This document shows, piece after piece, positions 1 to 11,697 of a stretch of 58,433 bases of DNA (positions within the stretch are counted from its first letter, which is position 1; the number at the start of each line of letters is the position of its first letter). Source of the stretch: Podaxis mareebaensis. Its lineage: Eukaryota; Basidiomycota; Agaricomycetes; Agaricales; Agaricaceae. Both the position numbers and the translations under genes were made by a program. The notes under the pieces are model-generated. The model did no database searches. It was not told the DNA's origin and saw only the letters and a list, made by a program, of their open reading frames with translations. Where the stretch lies: NCBI GenBank assembly GCA_018524725.1, contig JAEUWP010000167.1:1-58433 (forward strand), in the 5' to 3' direction.

Positions 1-950
1 TATATACAAACTCTGCGCGGGCTAAGGACAAGTCTGCGCGGGATGTAAATAATTTTTAGGCCAATATGACGCCATAGTGCCTGAGAGTTGTTTATGATGC
101 ATCCTCCACAGAGAAGCCGGCAGATTGAACTTGATATTGATCTATAGGTCATGTTCTGCCTTGTCAACCGCAACAAGCACAACTCACGCTTTTGATCAAG
201 CAAATGGCGATAGCAACAATGGTTGACAAGTGGCTGTCTGGTATATCCGGTACCTTGTGATGGTCTTTCGGTTTTCGGCTCGGTTGTCAATTTGGGGAAC
301 GGTCGAGTGGCGTCCCGTGCGTGCTCTCAACAGGACTTTAGAGTATAAGGGGCAGGCTGAGACAGTAGTCGCGGACCCATTCGCTACGACCAACTAATGA
401 TCATAAATCGCGGACGGAACCAACCTGCCTGGATAACCACCTCGGGAAGTTCGCGCGATGCATGTTAGTCAGCCAGATTCCGGTGAAGAAGGGGCGCAAT
501 CGTCCAATTCCTCATTTGAACGAGAAGAATAATCTTCAGTCATCCGCCTGATCTCATCGTATCGCATAGCGTTATTATGACCCAAAGCCTATACGGTGCC
601 TGTCATCCCACCCAAGAAGTGGATTACGTTCACACTCTGTTTGCTCTGTATTTTATTTGACAACAAAGGGTGTTTTCTTGCGCACTGTCTGGGTATAGAT
701 TCATGTGAGTTCTCAAAATGGATGTGGAGGTGTCTTGTGCCTATCAATGCATTGAGCTGAATGGTCATATTGACATTCGTTGCGTTGATATCGCATCGGC
801 CTCGAATAGCGTGTTCCTCGATATGCCACATTCTGAATCCACACCTTGGTCAATGGAATGACAGCCCGTTACAGTTGTAATAATTTATATGTCCAATGAT
901 GTATACAGTAATGCAATAGATTACACTGGACCAAGAACTCGACGTAGCAT
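1..950. other. No gene recognised
   Basis: Only short open frames occur here, none with a motif I recognise and none with a plausible exon chain. The base composition is like the host genes to the right and unlike the transposon block. I see no RNA gene or repeat. Confidence 0.5.
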
Positions 951-993
951 AGATGGTATCGCGGTTAACGCTATCTAGAACGAGGAAAGTCCT

Positions 994-1290
994 TCAAGTG
1001 ACGACGAGAACGATGGTAACAGGGATAGTCAAGGTGAAGGAGACAACAATACAGAGGATTGCAGAGTCGCGCGAGCCTTCAACTGCGTCGTCAACATTAC
1101 CTGAAGATGCAATGGCAGCAGCGGTGAATACGACGAAAAGACCATCTGCATCGTGTTCCAACTCCATCCCGTTCTCATTTATCTTACTCCCAACCCACTG
1201 CCAGTGCGGCTTCTCCGGAGATTCCGGCCGCATCCTGTCCGTCTCATCCCCTCCCTGCCCTATTCCTGGCTCTTGGGAAGCTGTTTTATC
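994..1290 (-). pseudogene. Possible fragment of a fungal membrane protein (DUF6535-like)
   Basis: The minus-strand frame contains W-Q-W-V, an acidic stretch, then DADGLFVVFTA and, after a short loop, a hydrophobic segment SAILCIVVSFTLTIPVTIV. The first part weakly resembles the conserved core of the basidiomycete DUF6535 membrane family (W..., D.dG.LvFaaLfSA). There are at most two membrane segments and no neighbouring exon that I could join to it. A chance open frame is a real alternative, because a plus-strand ORF of similar length overlaps it. Only the open frame is seen; the family name is inference. Confidence 0.25.
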
Positions 1291-1477
1291 TACTAAGCCC
1301 TAGTTGAAGAAAGAATGGAGTTTATTGCTGTATTTGAAGATGGCGAAGGTCTAGGCAGTGGCAACCAAAGCTCCCAATGAGCATTGCTGTGAATAAGTAT
1401 CCTATAAGTGAGGGTGAGGCAGATACTACTGAAGGCAGTTAGGAGAAAAGAATGAGTATACATTATGTGCTGAGATG

Positions 1478-2848
1478 TCAAGTTGTAGAATTAATGTAAT
1501 TTTGTAGAAGAATCCTACGTCTGATTATTACGATGTGTCGGATCCCTTTACTGACGACTCTGAGCTTGCGCTTGATGAGCGGACGTACTTTGCTCGGACG
1601 AAGCAGTACAGGTTCTATGCCTCGAGCGGAGTGGTTGCTATGGTAAAATTGAATGCCTTGAAATCCTGATTCCTCCGGCGGCGGTATTTTGATCGCCGAA
1701 TGAAGCCTTCTGAGAGCTGTGTAGGCGGTATGCCGTTGGAGGCCAAATATGGAGGCGCTAGTCACGAGAGCAAATTCATGGCAGCCCTCGCTGTCGTCTC
1801 CATCAAGAATAAACGCTGTGAACATCATGGCGTGACCCAACAGCAGCTTTAAAATTGGCCACATGCTCTTGGGCACATTGTCAAGAATCCTGGCGTAGAA
1901 TACGTGAAGAATCAAGAGTGAATCTGTTCTCACGCCCTCAGTGAGGGAGAGAACGGCAGCTAGTTGTGAGATGGGATCGCAGACATGTGGGTCACCGATA
2001 AAACGAACCAATGTCGAAGCGAAGACGAAGAGTCTTGAAGCCGCCTTAAAAATCCTGACCAGATCACGCTCCATGGGCCAAGACTCGCTGGCTGGTATGA
2101 GGTCCTTGTGTTTTTGACGCACCTCCTTGAACTTGGCCTGTAAGAAGCGTTCAACATCGTGGCATGCATCATCGGTATTCATGGGAATAGTGAGCTCCCA
2201 ATAGGTATCGCCAACTTTGCCAGATTCAAACACGACATTGGGGTCGGCTTCGGTTCGGCTGGCGATGACCCAAACAAGGGGTGCTGTTGGATTTTGTGCC
2301 GAAAAGCGACTTATGAGCTTGACAATGAGGACTTGTGCCTCCTCTCCGTCGCATTCATCCAGGCCATCTAACAAGATGGTCCACTGGGACCGACTCTTCC
2401 CCAGACGCAACCCAGGACTGGCAAACGGCTCGACGATAAGAAGATTGAGTTGGTACACCATGCCCTTCTCCAACAGTCTCGGGTCGTCGATCATCTTTTG
2501 TCTGAGGTAATCTCTGTAAGGCGGAATCCTGACGGCAAGCTGGTAAGCGATCATAGGAAAGCCGAGGGCTGGCTTGTCCCATTTATTTGATCTGGAGAAA
2601 AATAGCGTTGCATCAAGTTCCGACGATGATGACAACTCCTCTGCGAGGGTCTGCACAATGGCGGGTTTCCCGACACCAGCTGGACCGTTCAACCACAATA
2701 ATCGAGTGATGTGCTGGGCATCACTGATCCAGTGACGAACTGTCTCCAGAATCGTAACTCGGGTGCCAGGGTGACATTGAGGAGAGGGGTCACGGGTGGA
2801 AGAGCCGAACTCGGCGCCAAACATGGTGAACCTAGCTAGCCATGACAA
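1478..2848 (-). CDS. NACHT-domain STAND NTPase (possibly inactive or truncated)
   Basis: The 456-aa frame begins with the segment that precedes the NACHT domain in many basidiomycete STAND proteins (AEFGSSTRDPSPQCHPGTR, residues about 12-30). The P-loop follows at about residues 54-65 (NGPAGVGKPAI) and the Walker B motif at about 160 (WTILLDGLDECDG), then a sensor-like ASRTEAD. These proteins are NTP-driven switches, often tied to non-self recognition in fungi. Two things are odd. The residue after the P-loop Lys is Pro instead of Ser/Thr. The C-terminus after QFYHS leaves the usual family pattern and becomes basic, suggesting a frameshift or truncation. An upstream exon is likely: the minus-strand frame at about 2890-3041 (HLIFHHPVMYNINETKEQ) resembles the usual N-terminal linker, and a GT..AG intron could join the two. 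Domain identity is firm; gene ends are not. Confidence 0.75.
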   Translation of the reverse strand: MSWLARFTMFGAEFGSSTRDPSPQCHPGTRVTILETVRHWISDAQHITRLLWLNGPAGVGKPAIVQTLAEELSSSSELDATLFFSRSNKWDKPALGFPMIAYQLAVRIPPYRDYLRQKMIDDPRLLEKGMVYQLNLLIVEPFASPGLRLGKSRSQWTILLDGLDECDGEEAQVLIVKLISRFSAQNPTAPLVWVIASRTEADPNVVFESGKVGDTYWELTIPMNTDDACHDVERFLQAKFKEVRQKHKDLIPASESWPMERDLVRIFKAASRLFVFASTLVRFIGDPHVCDPISQLAAVLSLTEGVRTDSLLILHVFYARILDNVPKSMWPILKLLLGHAMMFTAFILDGDDSEGCHEFALVTSASIFGLQRHTAYTALRRLHSAIKIPPPEESGFQGIQFYHSNHSARGIEPVLLRPSKVRPLIKRKLRVVSKGIRHIVIIRRRILLQNYINSTT

Positions 2849-3041
2849 AACTGGTGGTAATATTAGAATGTGTCATACAGTCACGAACGGTCCCCATATC
2901 TTGCTCTTTCGTCTCGTTAATGTTGTACATGACTGGGTGGTGAAAGATCAGGTGATGAGAGTTGTTGAAGAGCCCTTGTGGAACAGTCTCGGGCTGCTTT
3001 AGTCTCTCTAATCCAGTCTCAGAGAGGTATGTGATCAGCAT

Positions 3042-3789
3042 CTTCGAGTTTACAGAAGTACGATGATACAGACTAGTGTCGCCCTTTTTGACTAGGAGTG
3101 GATGTCGATGCAGTCGCTTGAATCAGGGCGTCAGACTTAAGGGGTGATCCCCACAATGCAGGTTACGTGCGAGGTGAGGATTCTAAACACGTCGAGCCAT
3201 CCTTGGGAGTGTCCAATGGAACTGCTGTGTATCTAGGCGCTCGATACGGTCTTGATTACGACGTCAAGGGGGTTTACGAGACATTTGTTGTCCACTCGAG
3301 GTCTTAGAGCGCCTCCCAGACGACGACCGCGCTGAAGAATGAAGCCGCTTAGTGGGTGGGGGCGTGCTCATGATGGGAGAAGTGGAAGAAGCTGTGTGAT
3401 GTGCAACAGCGTGCGACTCGTTAAGCTTTAAGGTACACCTGTACCTGCCTACACCTGCCCAGACCATGTTCATTGGCGCGCGTTCGAGCAGGTATGTGGG
3501 AGGATGGTTCCGAAGCTATAATAACTTCATCAAGAACAGGATGGACATGCGATCCGAATGGAGATGGGCAGTGAAGCAAGAGACTTCGAGAGGAAGACCG
3601 GCTTTATTTGTTTAACGAGAGAGAGTGATCTATGCGATGGCGGAAAGCTCTGAACAGTGGTACAAGAGCGACCTAGGTTTAAGAATTACACAACGTTGAA
3701 ATGAAACCTGAGAGTCCCAACGTCACTACGTACGAGCTATCAATCAGGGCTAGAGAGCCGGAAGTGCAACTTGCACTCAAGGTGACGTT
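3042..3789. other. Intergenic, nothing recognised
   Basis: This stretch holds one small minus-strand frame (3264-3473, Ser/Pro-rich) that matches nothing I know. I see no repeat, RNA gene or exon series. Confidence 0.4.
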
Positions 3790-5315
3790 GATTTGCGTGG
3801 AACGATGGCCCGAAGATGGTTCACCGAACCTCTTAAGGGTGAATCATCAGGCAAACAACGTTCAGGTGATGTATCATACCTAGATGTCCGTTTCGCCTTG
3901 CTCGGGAAGTCGTGGGTGGTGCTTATGGATGAAGGGGTGGAAATCGGCGGCGCAGAGGCTTTCGGTGAGGTGATGGGTCCTAGAGGGCTGCTGCGGATCA
4001 AATGGGCATCATGAGACGGGTGTTGTTGCACGTACCACGCAGGCGGACGAACTGCAAGCGGGTTGAACCGGTTCTACGGTGTGAAGACCTATTATCCCGT
4101 ATTCACAAGCTATGTTCAGGTAGATGAAGGACAAGGGTACGCACGGGAGGTAGTTCCAGAACCACGACCTCAATTTTCAGTGTTCGAACCTTCTCCGGAA
4201 CGCCCTCGGCAAGCACGGCAACCTCGGATGTACATTATTCAACCAAAGTCCCATGCAGAGTGAAGGTAACACGACCGATCATCGTATCGACAAGGTCAAG
4301 ACGTATGTCGGGTCGCGAGTGATAGTTGGCGGGAATGTCGCGTCGGAGGAGTGTCTGCGCAGTTGTATTGGTTAGGGGTGGTGATGTTGAGTGCAGTTGA
4401 TTTTGTACCAGTCGGCGAATTCATTGTCACCTGTGCGAAATCTGGTTTATAAAGAGGCTTGAACACGGAGACGTTGTGTGCCCTGAGATAGTGTTCACGC
4501 AGCCAAGGTATACAGTACGAGGAGAAGGACGGGAAACGAGAATAGATAACCCTTCTCAATCCACAGAATTGGGTAGTGACGCCCTTAAATTACTTCAAGG
4601 GTTCCAACAACCTACTCTCCCCATGTTCCCACCGTATTTTCAAGTACGGTGCAGCACACCCTCCTTGCGATTTCTTTCCCCGTTAAACAAGGGGAGGACA
4701 TCCAAGGAAAGGCTGGCGTCTTGGTCCAGTCTTCACCGAGGCAGAGGGAGTGAAGCGGTGGAAAGAGGGGAGGGAGAGCCATTAGAGGGGTATAGTTTTG
4801 AATTTGCGACCGGACATCGGGCAGGCACAATCTACGTCAAACTTTAGTCAATCAACCAGTCTTAGTAGCACGGCAAACCTTGGCGAGTCTGGGCCGCCGA
4901 CGTCCTGCACACGTAGCTCGCCCACTCAGATGCAACATTTACCTTAGGCCAACCTCCTGGTCATGAAGAATCATCGACAGGAAAAGGGTATTTACACGAG
5001 GGAGACAAAGGCAGTCTTGATGTTTCGTCATTCCTGCAAGTAAGTTGATGGATGATTACCTCGAATGGCAGATAAAGTCGGGGAGATTAAGCGATGAGTG
5101 ATCTCACAATAGCAGCTTTGGAGATGTAAACTGCGAAGGTGGAGTTAATGATAGTAAAGCGTTCAGTTGTGCGTTGTTCATAGGAATGTCGTAGAATACT
5201 AGAGGTCGACACAACTCAGGTGTGTGACGTGACCGTCAGGCTTTCAGAGCACGAACAGTTGACCGACGAATCCGGAGCTGTACATCAATGATCCACGACT
5301 CCTCTTTATTCACCA
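3790..5315. repeat. Duplicated segment downstream of GMC1 (copy 1)
   Basis: This block is recognisably similar to 11698-13317. Shared landmarks in the same order are CCCATGCAGAGTGAAGG / CCCATGCAAAGTCAGA, a stretch around 4800-4880 matching 12541-12625, and one around 4940-4980 matching 12680-12720. Each copy lies just downstream of a GMC gene on the same strand. Minus-strand frames in the two copies share a partial peptide (TKV...PEVRS/PDVRSQI...LGED), so a decayed gene may be present, but I do not recognise it and both copies contain stops. It probably travelled with the GMC duplication. Confidence 0.6.
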
Positions 5316-5378
5316 TCTACCTAGGCCTTCCACCAGTGTTATTGGCTAGCTTTATTATCGCACCAATTGTCGCATGAA

Positions 5379-7660
5379 TCACTGCCAGGTGCTCTTGATC
5401 ATATCTGCTGCCCGTTCCGCAATAATATACACAGGAACTTGCGTATGAGCACAAGGTATATATGGCTGCCAATTTTTCCGAGTCAGTTTCCGAGTATATC
5501 GCTTCTGCGAGGGTGCTTACCATGACAGATGCATCAACGATTCTCAATCCTGATACCTTCTTCACCAGCAGGTCTGGATCGACTACACCCCAACTCGCGT
5601 TCTTGGGAGACATTGCGGCAGTTCCCACAGGGTGTAGACCTGATTCTGTATTGTTTCTGATAGTATCGTCGATCTCTGCATCAGTAGTTGCATTAGCCCA
5701 GGGACCCACAAAGCCTGTTATGATGTCCTCCCAGACAGGCGCCTTGGTGAACTTCATGGCTTTTTTAATACCTTCGCGAGCGGCAAGGAGATCAAACTCG
5801 GATGTGTAATAGCCCGGATCAATTAAAGGGTCATCAAAGGGATTGTTTGACCCAATTGACACGGAACCACCTTTGCTCGTCAGCGTATCAGATTTCTTGC
5901 TCTCGGAACCCAGCATATTCTGACTTACGAGAAGCGGGACTGACTACGAAAAGGATGGCCGTATAACTGCCGGCGTTCACCTAGACGTGCATACATTGTG
6001 TTAGTTGCGGTTGAAGGGTTGGGAGTATGACCTACACCGAAGATGAACTCAAGGTGCGCAGAGTTCTGACCCGAAGATGGATCACCGAACCTCTTGATGG
6101 CAGGCGAATCATCAGATAAACGCGTCCACGCGACGTGGTAGGTTGGCAAATACAGAAGATAAGGACCAGTTCGGTTCGCGTTCCAAAGCTCCAATGCCCG
6201 GGCTTGTAGTGTCGGATCAGAATCCAAACTGTAAGTTATCCTTGATCAGCACATTGCTTAATAAATGCGAGTGTTCTGAAATTGATTCTCACTTTGTCCA
6301 GGGTCCTAAATCGATTGAGTTCGGTTCTAAGCCAAACGTAACGAATAAAGCTGTATGGTCTGTGAGGTTTCGTCCAACACTCGGATTGTGTAATACCGTG
6401 GATATATTGAGTGCTCTCAAGACATCCTGGTCGCCAATACCGGAGTGGAGGAGGATATGTGGGGTACCGACTGATCCTCCTGCAAGGATGACCTCTTTGG
6501 AGGCAGTCAAGAGGACGGTGTCGGATGAATCAGGGGAACGAATTTCAACCGTGCGGATGGTCAGGCCCTTTGTTCCAGAGGTCTTGAGGACACGGGTTAC
6601 GCGGGTATTGACCACGATGTGTAGGTTCTTGCGGGACTTGGTTTGAGCATCGAGATAGGACGTTGCGGCACTACTACGAGTTCCATCATGGCCAATTGTG
6701 GACTGCAGCCAGCCTGTGGAAAGGTACTTTTCAGCCTTTGAAGATTCACCGACGCCAAGTGACGAACCTAGACCGAGTGGTGTGCCGGAATTCATATCCA
6801 GGTTGAACTGGAAGTCGCCACCCAGTTCCCTACCTGCCTGCAGCGTGGCGGAATCGACAGCAGGAGTGAGGAAACCTGGGAGTGTCACAGGTACTCTTCC
6901 AGTGGAACTGTGCACCTTAGGATCAAATTGACCCTCGATATCGTGATTATCGACCGGGGCTTCAAACTTTTCGTTCTGACGGGGCGAGTCCAATTAATAT
7001 CAACACTGTCAAAGAACAAAACTCTAATTACCCTCTTAATGTACGGCTGAAGCTTGTCCCAGCTCCACCCAGGATCGTTCGTGACTCTTGCGAAACGATC
7101 AAAGTCAGAAGTCGAGCCTCGAGTGTAGGCCATACCATCTGGTATGATACGTTTGTTGTAAGACCAATTGGCTCTAATCTACGATTGTGATACTCACTGA
7201 CTGAGCTGGAACCACCAAGAATATGACCGCGCTGTAAGGTAATCGCACGGCCATTGAGGCCCTTCTGTGGAATGGTAGTAAAGTTCCAGTCGAGCCGCGT
7301 CAAGGCAGTGCGTCTTGCAGCAAGCCCGGGGATTATTGACTCCGTAACATTTTCATTTCTGAAGAATGTGATTAAAGCAAGAAACAGCAAGGTTGGCGAG
7401 GAACATACGTTGGTCCAGCTTCAACGACTAGTACGTTGAAGCTAGGGTTTTCTGTTAACCTACTCGCTAGAACTGATCCTGCTGTTCCACCTGTGAGTTG
7501 GTGAGCACCTGAGACATTGCCACCAGTTTAGTGAAATTGGAATGGTACCTCCAACGATGATAAAATCCCATTTGAGCTTGGGGACATCCTTTATTGTATC
7601 GTATGTTGCGCAGAGTCCAAGAGAGGCTAGCACTGTGACAAACGCTAATCTGAGAAACAT
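5379..7660 (-). CDS. GMC1: secreted GMC flavo-oxidoreductase, aryl-alcohol-oxidase type, 9 exons
   Basis: Exons on the minus strand, 5' to 3': 7660-7549, 7490-7409, 7358-7198, 7138-7032, 6975-6293, 6228-6036, 5980-5929, 5870-5521, 5465-5379. They total 1827 nt (608 aa) with no stop; all introns are GT..AG and about 50-60 nt. The protein starts with a signal peptide ([18 protein letters not shown]), then the FAD dinucleotide fold ([16 protein letters not shown] ... VLVVEAGPT), GMC signature 1 ([16 protein letters not shown], about residue 110) and signature 2 ([16 protein letters not shown], about 320). Both catalytic histidines of the family are present: HPVGTAAM (about 543) and CAHTQ (about 587). 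Length fits aryl-alcohol oxidases (about 590 aa). Such enzymes oxidise alcohols outside the cell and make H2O2 for lignin-degrading peroxidases; the exact substrate is inference. It is one of three tandem copies. Confidence 0.93.
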
Positions 7661-8165
7661 CTCACAAGCCACAGAAGGCGAGGATGTGTGAAGGTACAAT
7701 GTGTCTTGTGGGCGTATTTATACTTTTGCCATAAGTACATGTTGTAGCTTATTAACAGAAGACCCAATCCCGCTGAGTAACGTGCGTACGGGATAACACA
7801 AAGACTTCTATTTTGGAAGTGCGGCCGATGGAAAAAATATGGAGTCTGGTTATGGCGCTGATTCCGCCATCTCCTTCTCTCCTTTTGATGCAGTAGAGGT
7901 CCCTCTTGAGCTCGAAGGACCTCGGCGGTGAGGGTCTCGGCGGGGTACCGCAGGAACGAGGGCCCCGGAGGGGTCAGAGAAGGACAGAGCCCACGCCAAG
8001 ACCAAAACTGCGGAGCTGACGCCCGCACTGGAAATTTCCCTAGCCCATTTGTTTCGTTATCCCGCCTCCTTATTAGCCCACATGCATCGTGCCATTTATG
8101 CTTTACTCTATCATTCTCTTAAATGAAGAATGCTCAATCTACCCATGCTTATTAACGTTGCCGAT
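7661..8165. repeat. Upstream (promoter) region of GMC1, duplicated upstream of GMC2
   Basis: The 500 bp upstream of GMC1 resemble 10954-11545 upstream of GMC2. Shared stretches include CAGGAACGAG, ATTCTTTACTCTAT-like sequence, and a shared 3' part around CCATGCTTATTAACGTTG / CCATACTTGTTAATATCG. The duplication therefore took the promoter with the gene. I cannot point to a convincing TATA box or operator. Confidence 0.5.
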
Positions 8166-8663
8166 TATCTGGCATGTCTCCTTCAGCAACTGAACAAAGC
8201 CAAGGTCACAATTTGGCTGGTTGACTTAGCTGGACGCTTGGTGGTCCTTTTGCTTGCTACATACGTTTGGGAGTAGTCGATATAAAGGTCCAGTTAATCA
8301 TCATAGACCCAGGAACGGGCTCTTGATTGATGTGCACTTTATAGGAGGATTTATGATGTTAATTAATATCCCAAGCCTACAAGTCAGGTGAGATACGTCT
8401 AGAATTGCAGATTGTGTCCGAGATGATAACGAGGATGGAGATCATGGCAGAAGAGTCAGGCAGGGTACCAAACACGTGTGTTTATCGAGCCACTCCAAAA
8501 CCAATGATAGCATTAGGAAGAGCCTTGTACTACAACATAATGTGTCAATGTCTTTTCGGGAGTTTCCGGCCAACGACAATCCTCTAGTTTTCCGCCGATC
8601 TCCAACCCCTTCCCCCCATCAACACCGACTTCTATAACTTGCTTTTTTGTTGTGCGCAAGATT
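8166..8663. other. Intergenic spacer between GMC2 and GMC1 with a short duplicated remnant
   Basis: Most of this spacer is unassigned. Around 8510-8550 the sequence TAGCATTAGGAAGAGCCTTG is similar to TAGTATTAGAAAGGGTCTTG at about 13160, which lies at the same position downstream of GMC3. The spacer therefore looks like a shortened version of the downstream block that accompanies GMC1 and GMC3. Confidence 0.4.
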
Positions 8664-10953
8664 TCATTGCCAGGCTTTCTTAATCATATCTGCAGCCCGT
8701 TCCGCAATCATATACACAGCAAACTGCGTGTGAGCACAGGGTATGTACGGCTGCCAGTCCAGCGGAGTCAGCTTCCGAGAACATTGTCCCAGCAAAATAT
8801 GCCTACCAGAATAGACGCATCAACTATCCTCAATCCTGATACCTTCTTTACTAACAAATCTGGGTTGACGACGCCCCAGTTCGCTTCCCTGGGTGACATT
8901 GCGGCGGTTCCTACGGGATGCAAACCTGACCCTGTGTTGTTTCTGATAATGTTGTCGATCTCCGTGTCTGTGGTTGCATTGGCCAGGGGCCCTAGAACGC
9001 CCGTTATAATGTTCTTCCAGACGGGTGCTTTTGAGAACTTCATGGCCTTTTTGACACCCTCGTGAATGGTGAGGAGATCAAACTCGGAAGCATAAAAGCT
9101 TGGATCAATCAAGGGATCATCGAAAGGATTGCTTGACCCGATTGTCACAGAACCACCTTGTTTGTCAGTGCATCAGATGTTTTGTTCTTACAACCTAGCA
9201 TGTTCCAACTCACGAGAAGCAGGGCTGACTAAAGAAAGGATGGTGCTGTAGCCGCCACCAAATATCTATATACACATACCAGCTGTTAATCAAGGCTAGA
9301 GAGCTGGAAGTGCGACTTACACCCAGGATGAGCTCAATGTGCGCAGAACTGGGACCCGAAGACGGATCGCCGAACTTCTTGATGACAGGTGAGTTTTCGG
9401 GCAAACGTGTCCACGCAATGTGGCGGGGCAACACATATTGAACGAATGGTCCAGTCCTGTTTGTGTTCCAAAGTTTTAAAGCCCGTGCTTGCAGTGTTGG
9501 GTCAGAATCCAAACTGTTGCCCGCGATTGACCATTGAGTACATGGATCAATAAGTATGAGACCAGGTTCTCACTTTGCCCAAGGTCCCAAATCGATCGAG
9601 TTCGGCGCCAAACCAAAGGTAGCGAAGAAAAGAGGATGGTCCGTGAGGTTTTGTCCAACACTCGGATTATGGAGTACAGTGGATATATTGAGTGCTTTCA
9701 AGGCATCCTGGTCGCCGATGCCGGAATGCAGGAGGATATGTGGGGTACCGATTGATCCTCCTGCCAGAATGACCTCCTTGGAGGCAGTCAAGAGGACAGT
9801 GTCCGACGAATCGGGGGAGCGAATTTCAACCGTGCGGATGGTCAGGCCCTTTGTTTCAGAGGTCTTGAGGACACGGGTTACGCGGGTATTGACGACGATG
9901 TGTAGGTTCTTGCGGGACTTGGTTTGAGCATCGAGATAGGACGTTGCGGCACTACTACGTGTTCCATCGTGGCCAATTGTGGACTGCAGCCAGCCTACGG
10001 TAATACAATTGCTCAGTGTCCGGGGATGCACCGACGTCAAGTGACAAACCTAGGCCGAGCGGTATACCGGAATTCATATCCAGGTTGAACTGGAAATCGC
10101 CGCCAAGCTCCTTACTTGCTTGCAGCGTGGCTGAATCGACAGCGGGGGAGAGGAAACCTGGGAGTGTCACAGGCACCTTTCCCGTGAAACCGTGTACCGC
10201 AGGATCAAATTGACCTTTGGTGTCGTGATTATCGACGGGGGCTTCAAATTTCTCGTTCTGAGAGCATCACAGAGCCAATCAGTACTAATGACGCCGAACT
10301 GAAAGTATCGGTTACCTTCTTAATGTAGGACTGGAGCCTATCCCACCCCCACCCGGGATCTTCAGTTACACTCGCAAAACGATCAAAGTCGGAAGCCGGG
10401 CCTCGGGTGTAGAACATGCCATCTGGTATGGCGAAGTGATGGTGAGTGAGGCCATGCCTTTCTTATGTACTACCATTATACTCACTGACGGAACTGGAAC
10501 CCCCAAGAATATGGCCACGTTGCAAGGTGATCGTACGGCCATTGAGACCTTTCTGTGGAACAGTGGTGAAGTTCCAGTCGATACGAGTCAAAGGAGTACG
10601 GGTTGTAGCGAGTCCGGGGATTATGGACTCCGTAACATTCTCATTTCTGTGGAGCCTGGATTGGACTAGAAGCTGCAATGTTGGCAAGGAACGTACGTTG
10701 GTCCAGCTTCGATGACAAGTACGTTGAAGTGGGGGTTCTCTGTTAGCCTATCCGCCAAGACTGATCCTGCTGTGCCACCTGCGAGTCGACGGGCATCTAT
10801 GAAGCAACCAAAGATATGCTCAGATGAAGATGATAACGTACCTCCGACAATAATGAAATCCCATTTGAGGTTGGGAACATCCCCGATTGTGTCGTAGGTC
10901 GCACAGAAACTGAGGGAGGCCAATCCTGCAACAACTGCTAAGTGGAAGATCAT
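8664..10953 (-). pseudogene. GMC2: second GMC oxidoreductase copy, frameshifted in exon 5
   Basis: Exons on the minus strand: 10953-10842, 10778-10697, 10646-10486, 10422-10316, 10257-9574, 9513-9321, 9265-9214, 9156-8807, 8750-8664. Every exon has exactly the same length as in GMC1 (112, 82, 161, 107, 193, 52, 350, 87) except exon 5, which is 684 instead of 683 nt. The extra base lies near 10000, just before the codons for GWLQSTIG. It breaks the frame after DTEQLYYR. All family motifs are otherwise kept: signal peptide ([18 protein letters not shown]), FAD fold, both GMC signatures, HPVGTAAM and CAHTQ. Either the gene was lost recently, or the base is an assembly error, or a very short unusual intron removes the shift. 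With the base corrected it would encode about 608 aa. Confidence 0.85.
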
Positions 10954-11545
10954 GGTATAAGCCACAGGAGGCAGGGATGTGTGTGGGAGAGAGCATCTTG
11001 TGAGGTGCATTTATATCTGTGCTACATATGCTGCCTGTATTTCGAGTGGTCCCGCATTCCTCCGAAACGTTATGTTGTATGTATCGGCTGGATTAACATA
11101 CTAATACAAAGCACCATCAATCTGATTAATATGAGCGCCGAACCACGCAGGGGGTTCTATTCCGGCAATGCGTCCGATGTGTTCTGGATGCTGGCATTGG
11201 GCGTGGGTATTGCATAGAAATGTATGCAGTCTGGTGGTTTCACCATCTTTCACCTCCCCATTTGGTGCGCAGACGGGGATAAACATCTTGGAGAAGTTCC
11301 ATTCAGGTTTGACATGCTTGACATGTCCTCACCCACAAGGTGCCACTCGAGAGGTACAGGAACGAGGACCGCGGAGTGGATAGGAATAGCGAAGACCATG
11401 TCAAGATCAAATCTGTGGGGCTGCCACCCTTTTCGTTTCATTCTCTCAATAAGGTACTATTTACCTGTGACATATTATTCTTTACTCTATGGTTTCTGCA
11501 TATGAACGACAGTCCACTCCATACTTGTTAATATCGACAATCATC
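10954..11545. repeat. Upstream region of GMC2, duplicate of the GMC1 upstream region
   Basis: This is similar in order and content to 7661-8165 (see that entry). No additional gene is evident; the short frames in either direction have no recognisable motif. Confidence 0.5.
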
Positions 11546-11697
11546 ATATCCACGAGACACCCCCATAACTCATTCAGAGGTTGTTAGTACTCAGGGGTGG
11601 AAGGAGGTGGGAACAGGAGCTGTCGATGTTGCAGTGGTTGGCGTTGTGGCTGCTGCGGACGCGGATGGGCACTATGGGGCAGGTATCGTTGTACAAC
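11546..11697. other. Short spacer, nothing recognised
   Basis: A G-rich stretch with no gene, repeat or motif that I can support. Confidence 0.4.

Noticed and set aside
5462..5809. Plus-strand ORF inside GMC1
   Set aside because: Antisense shadow of exon 8; the minus-strand exon chain has all family motifs.
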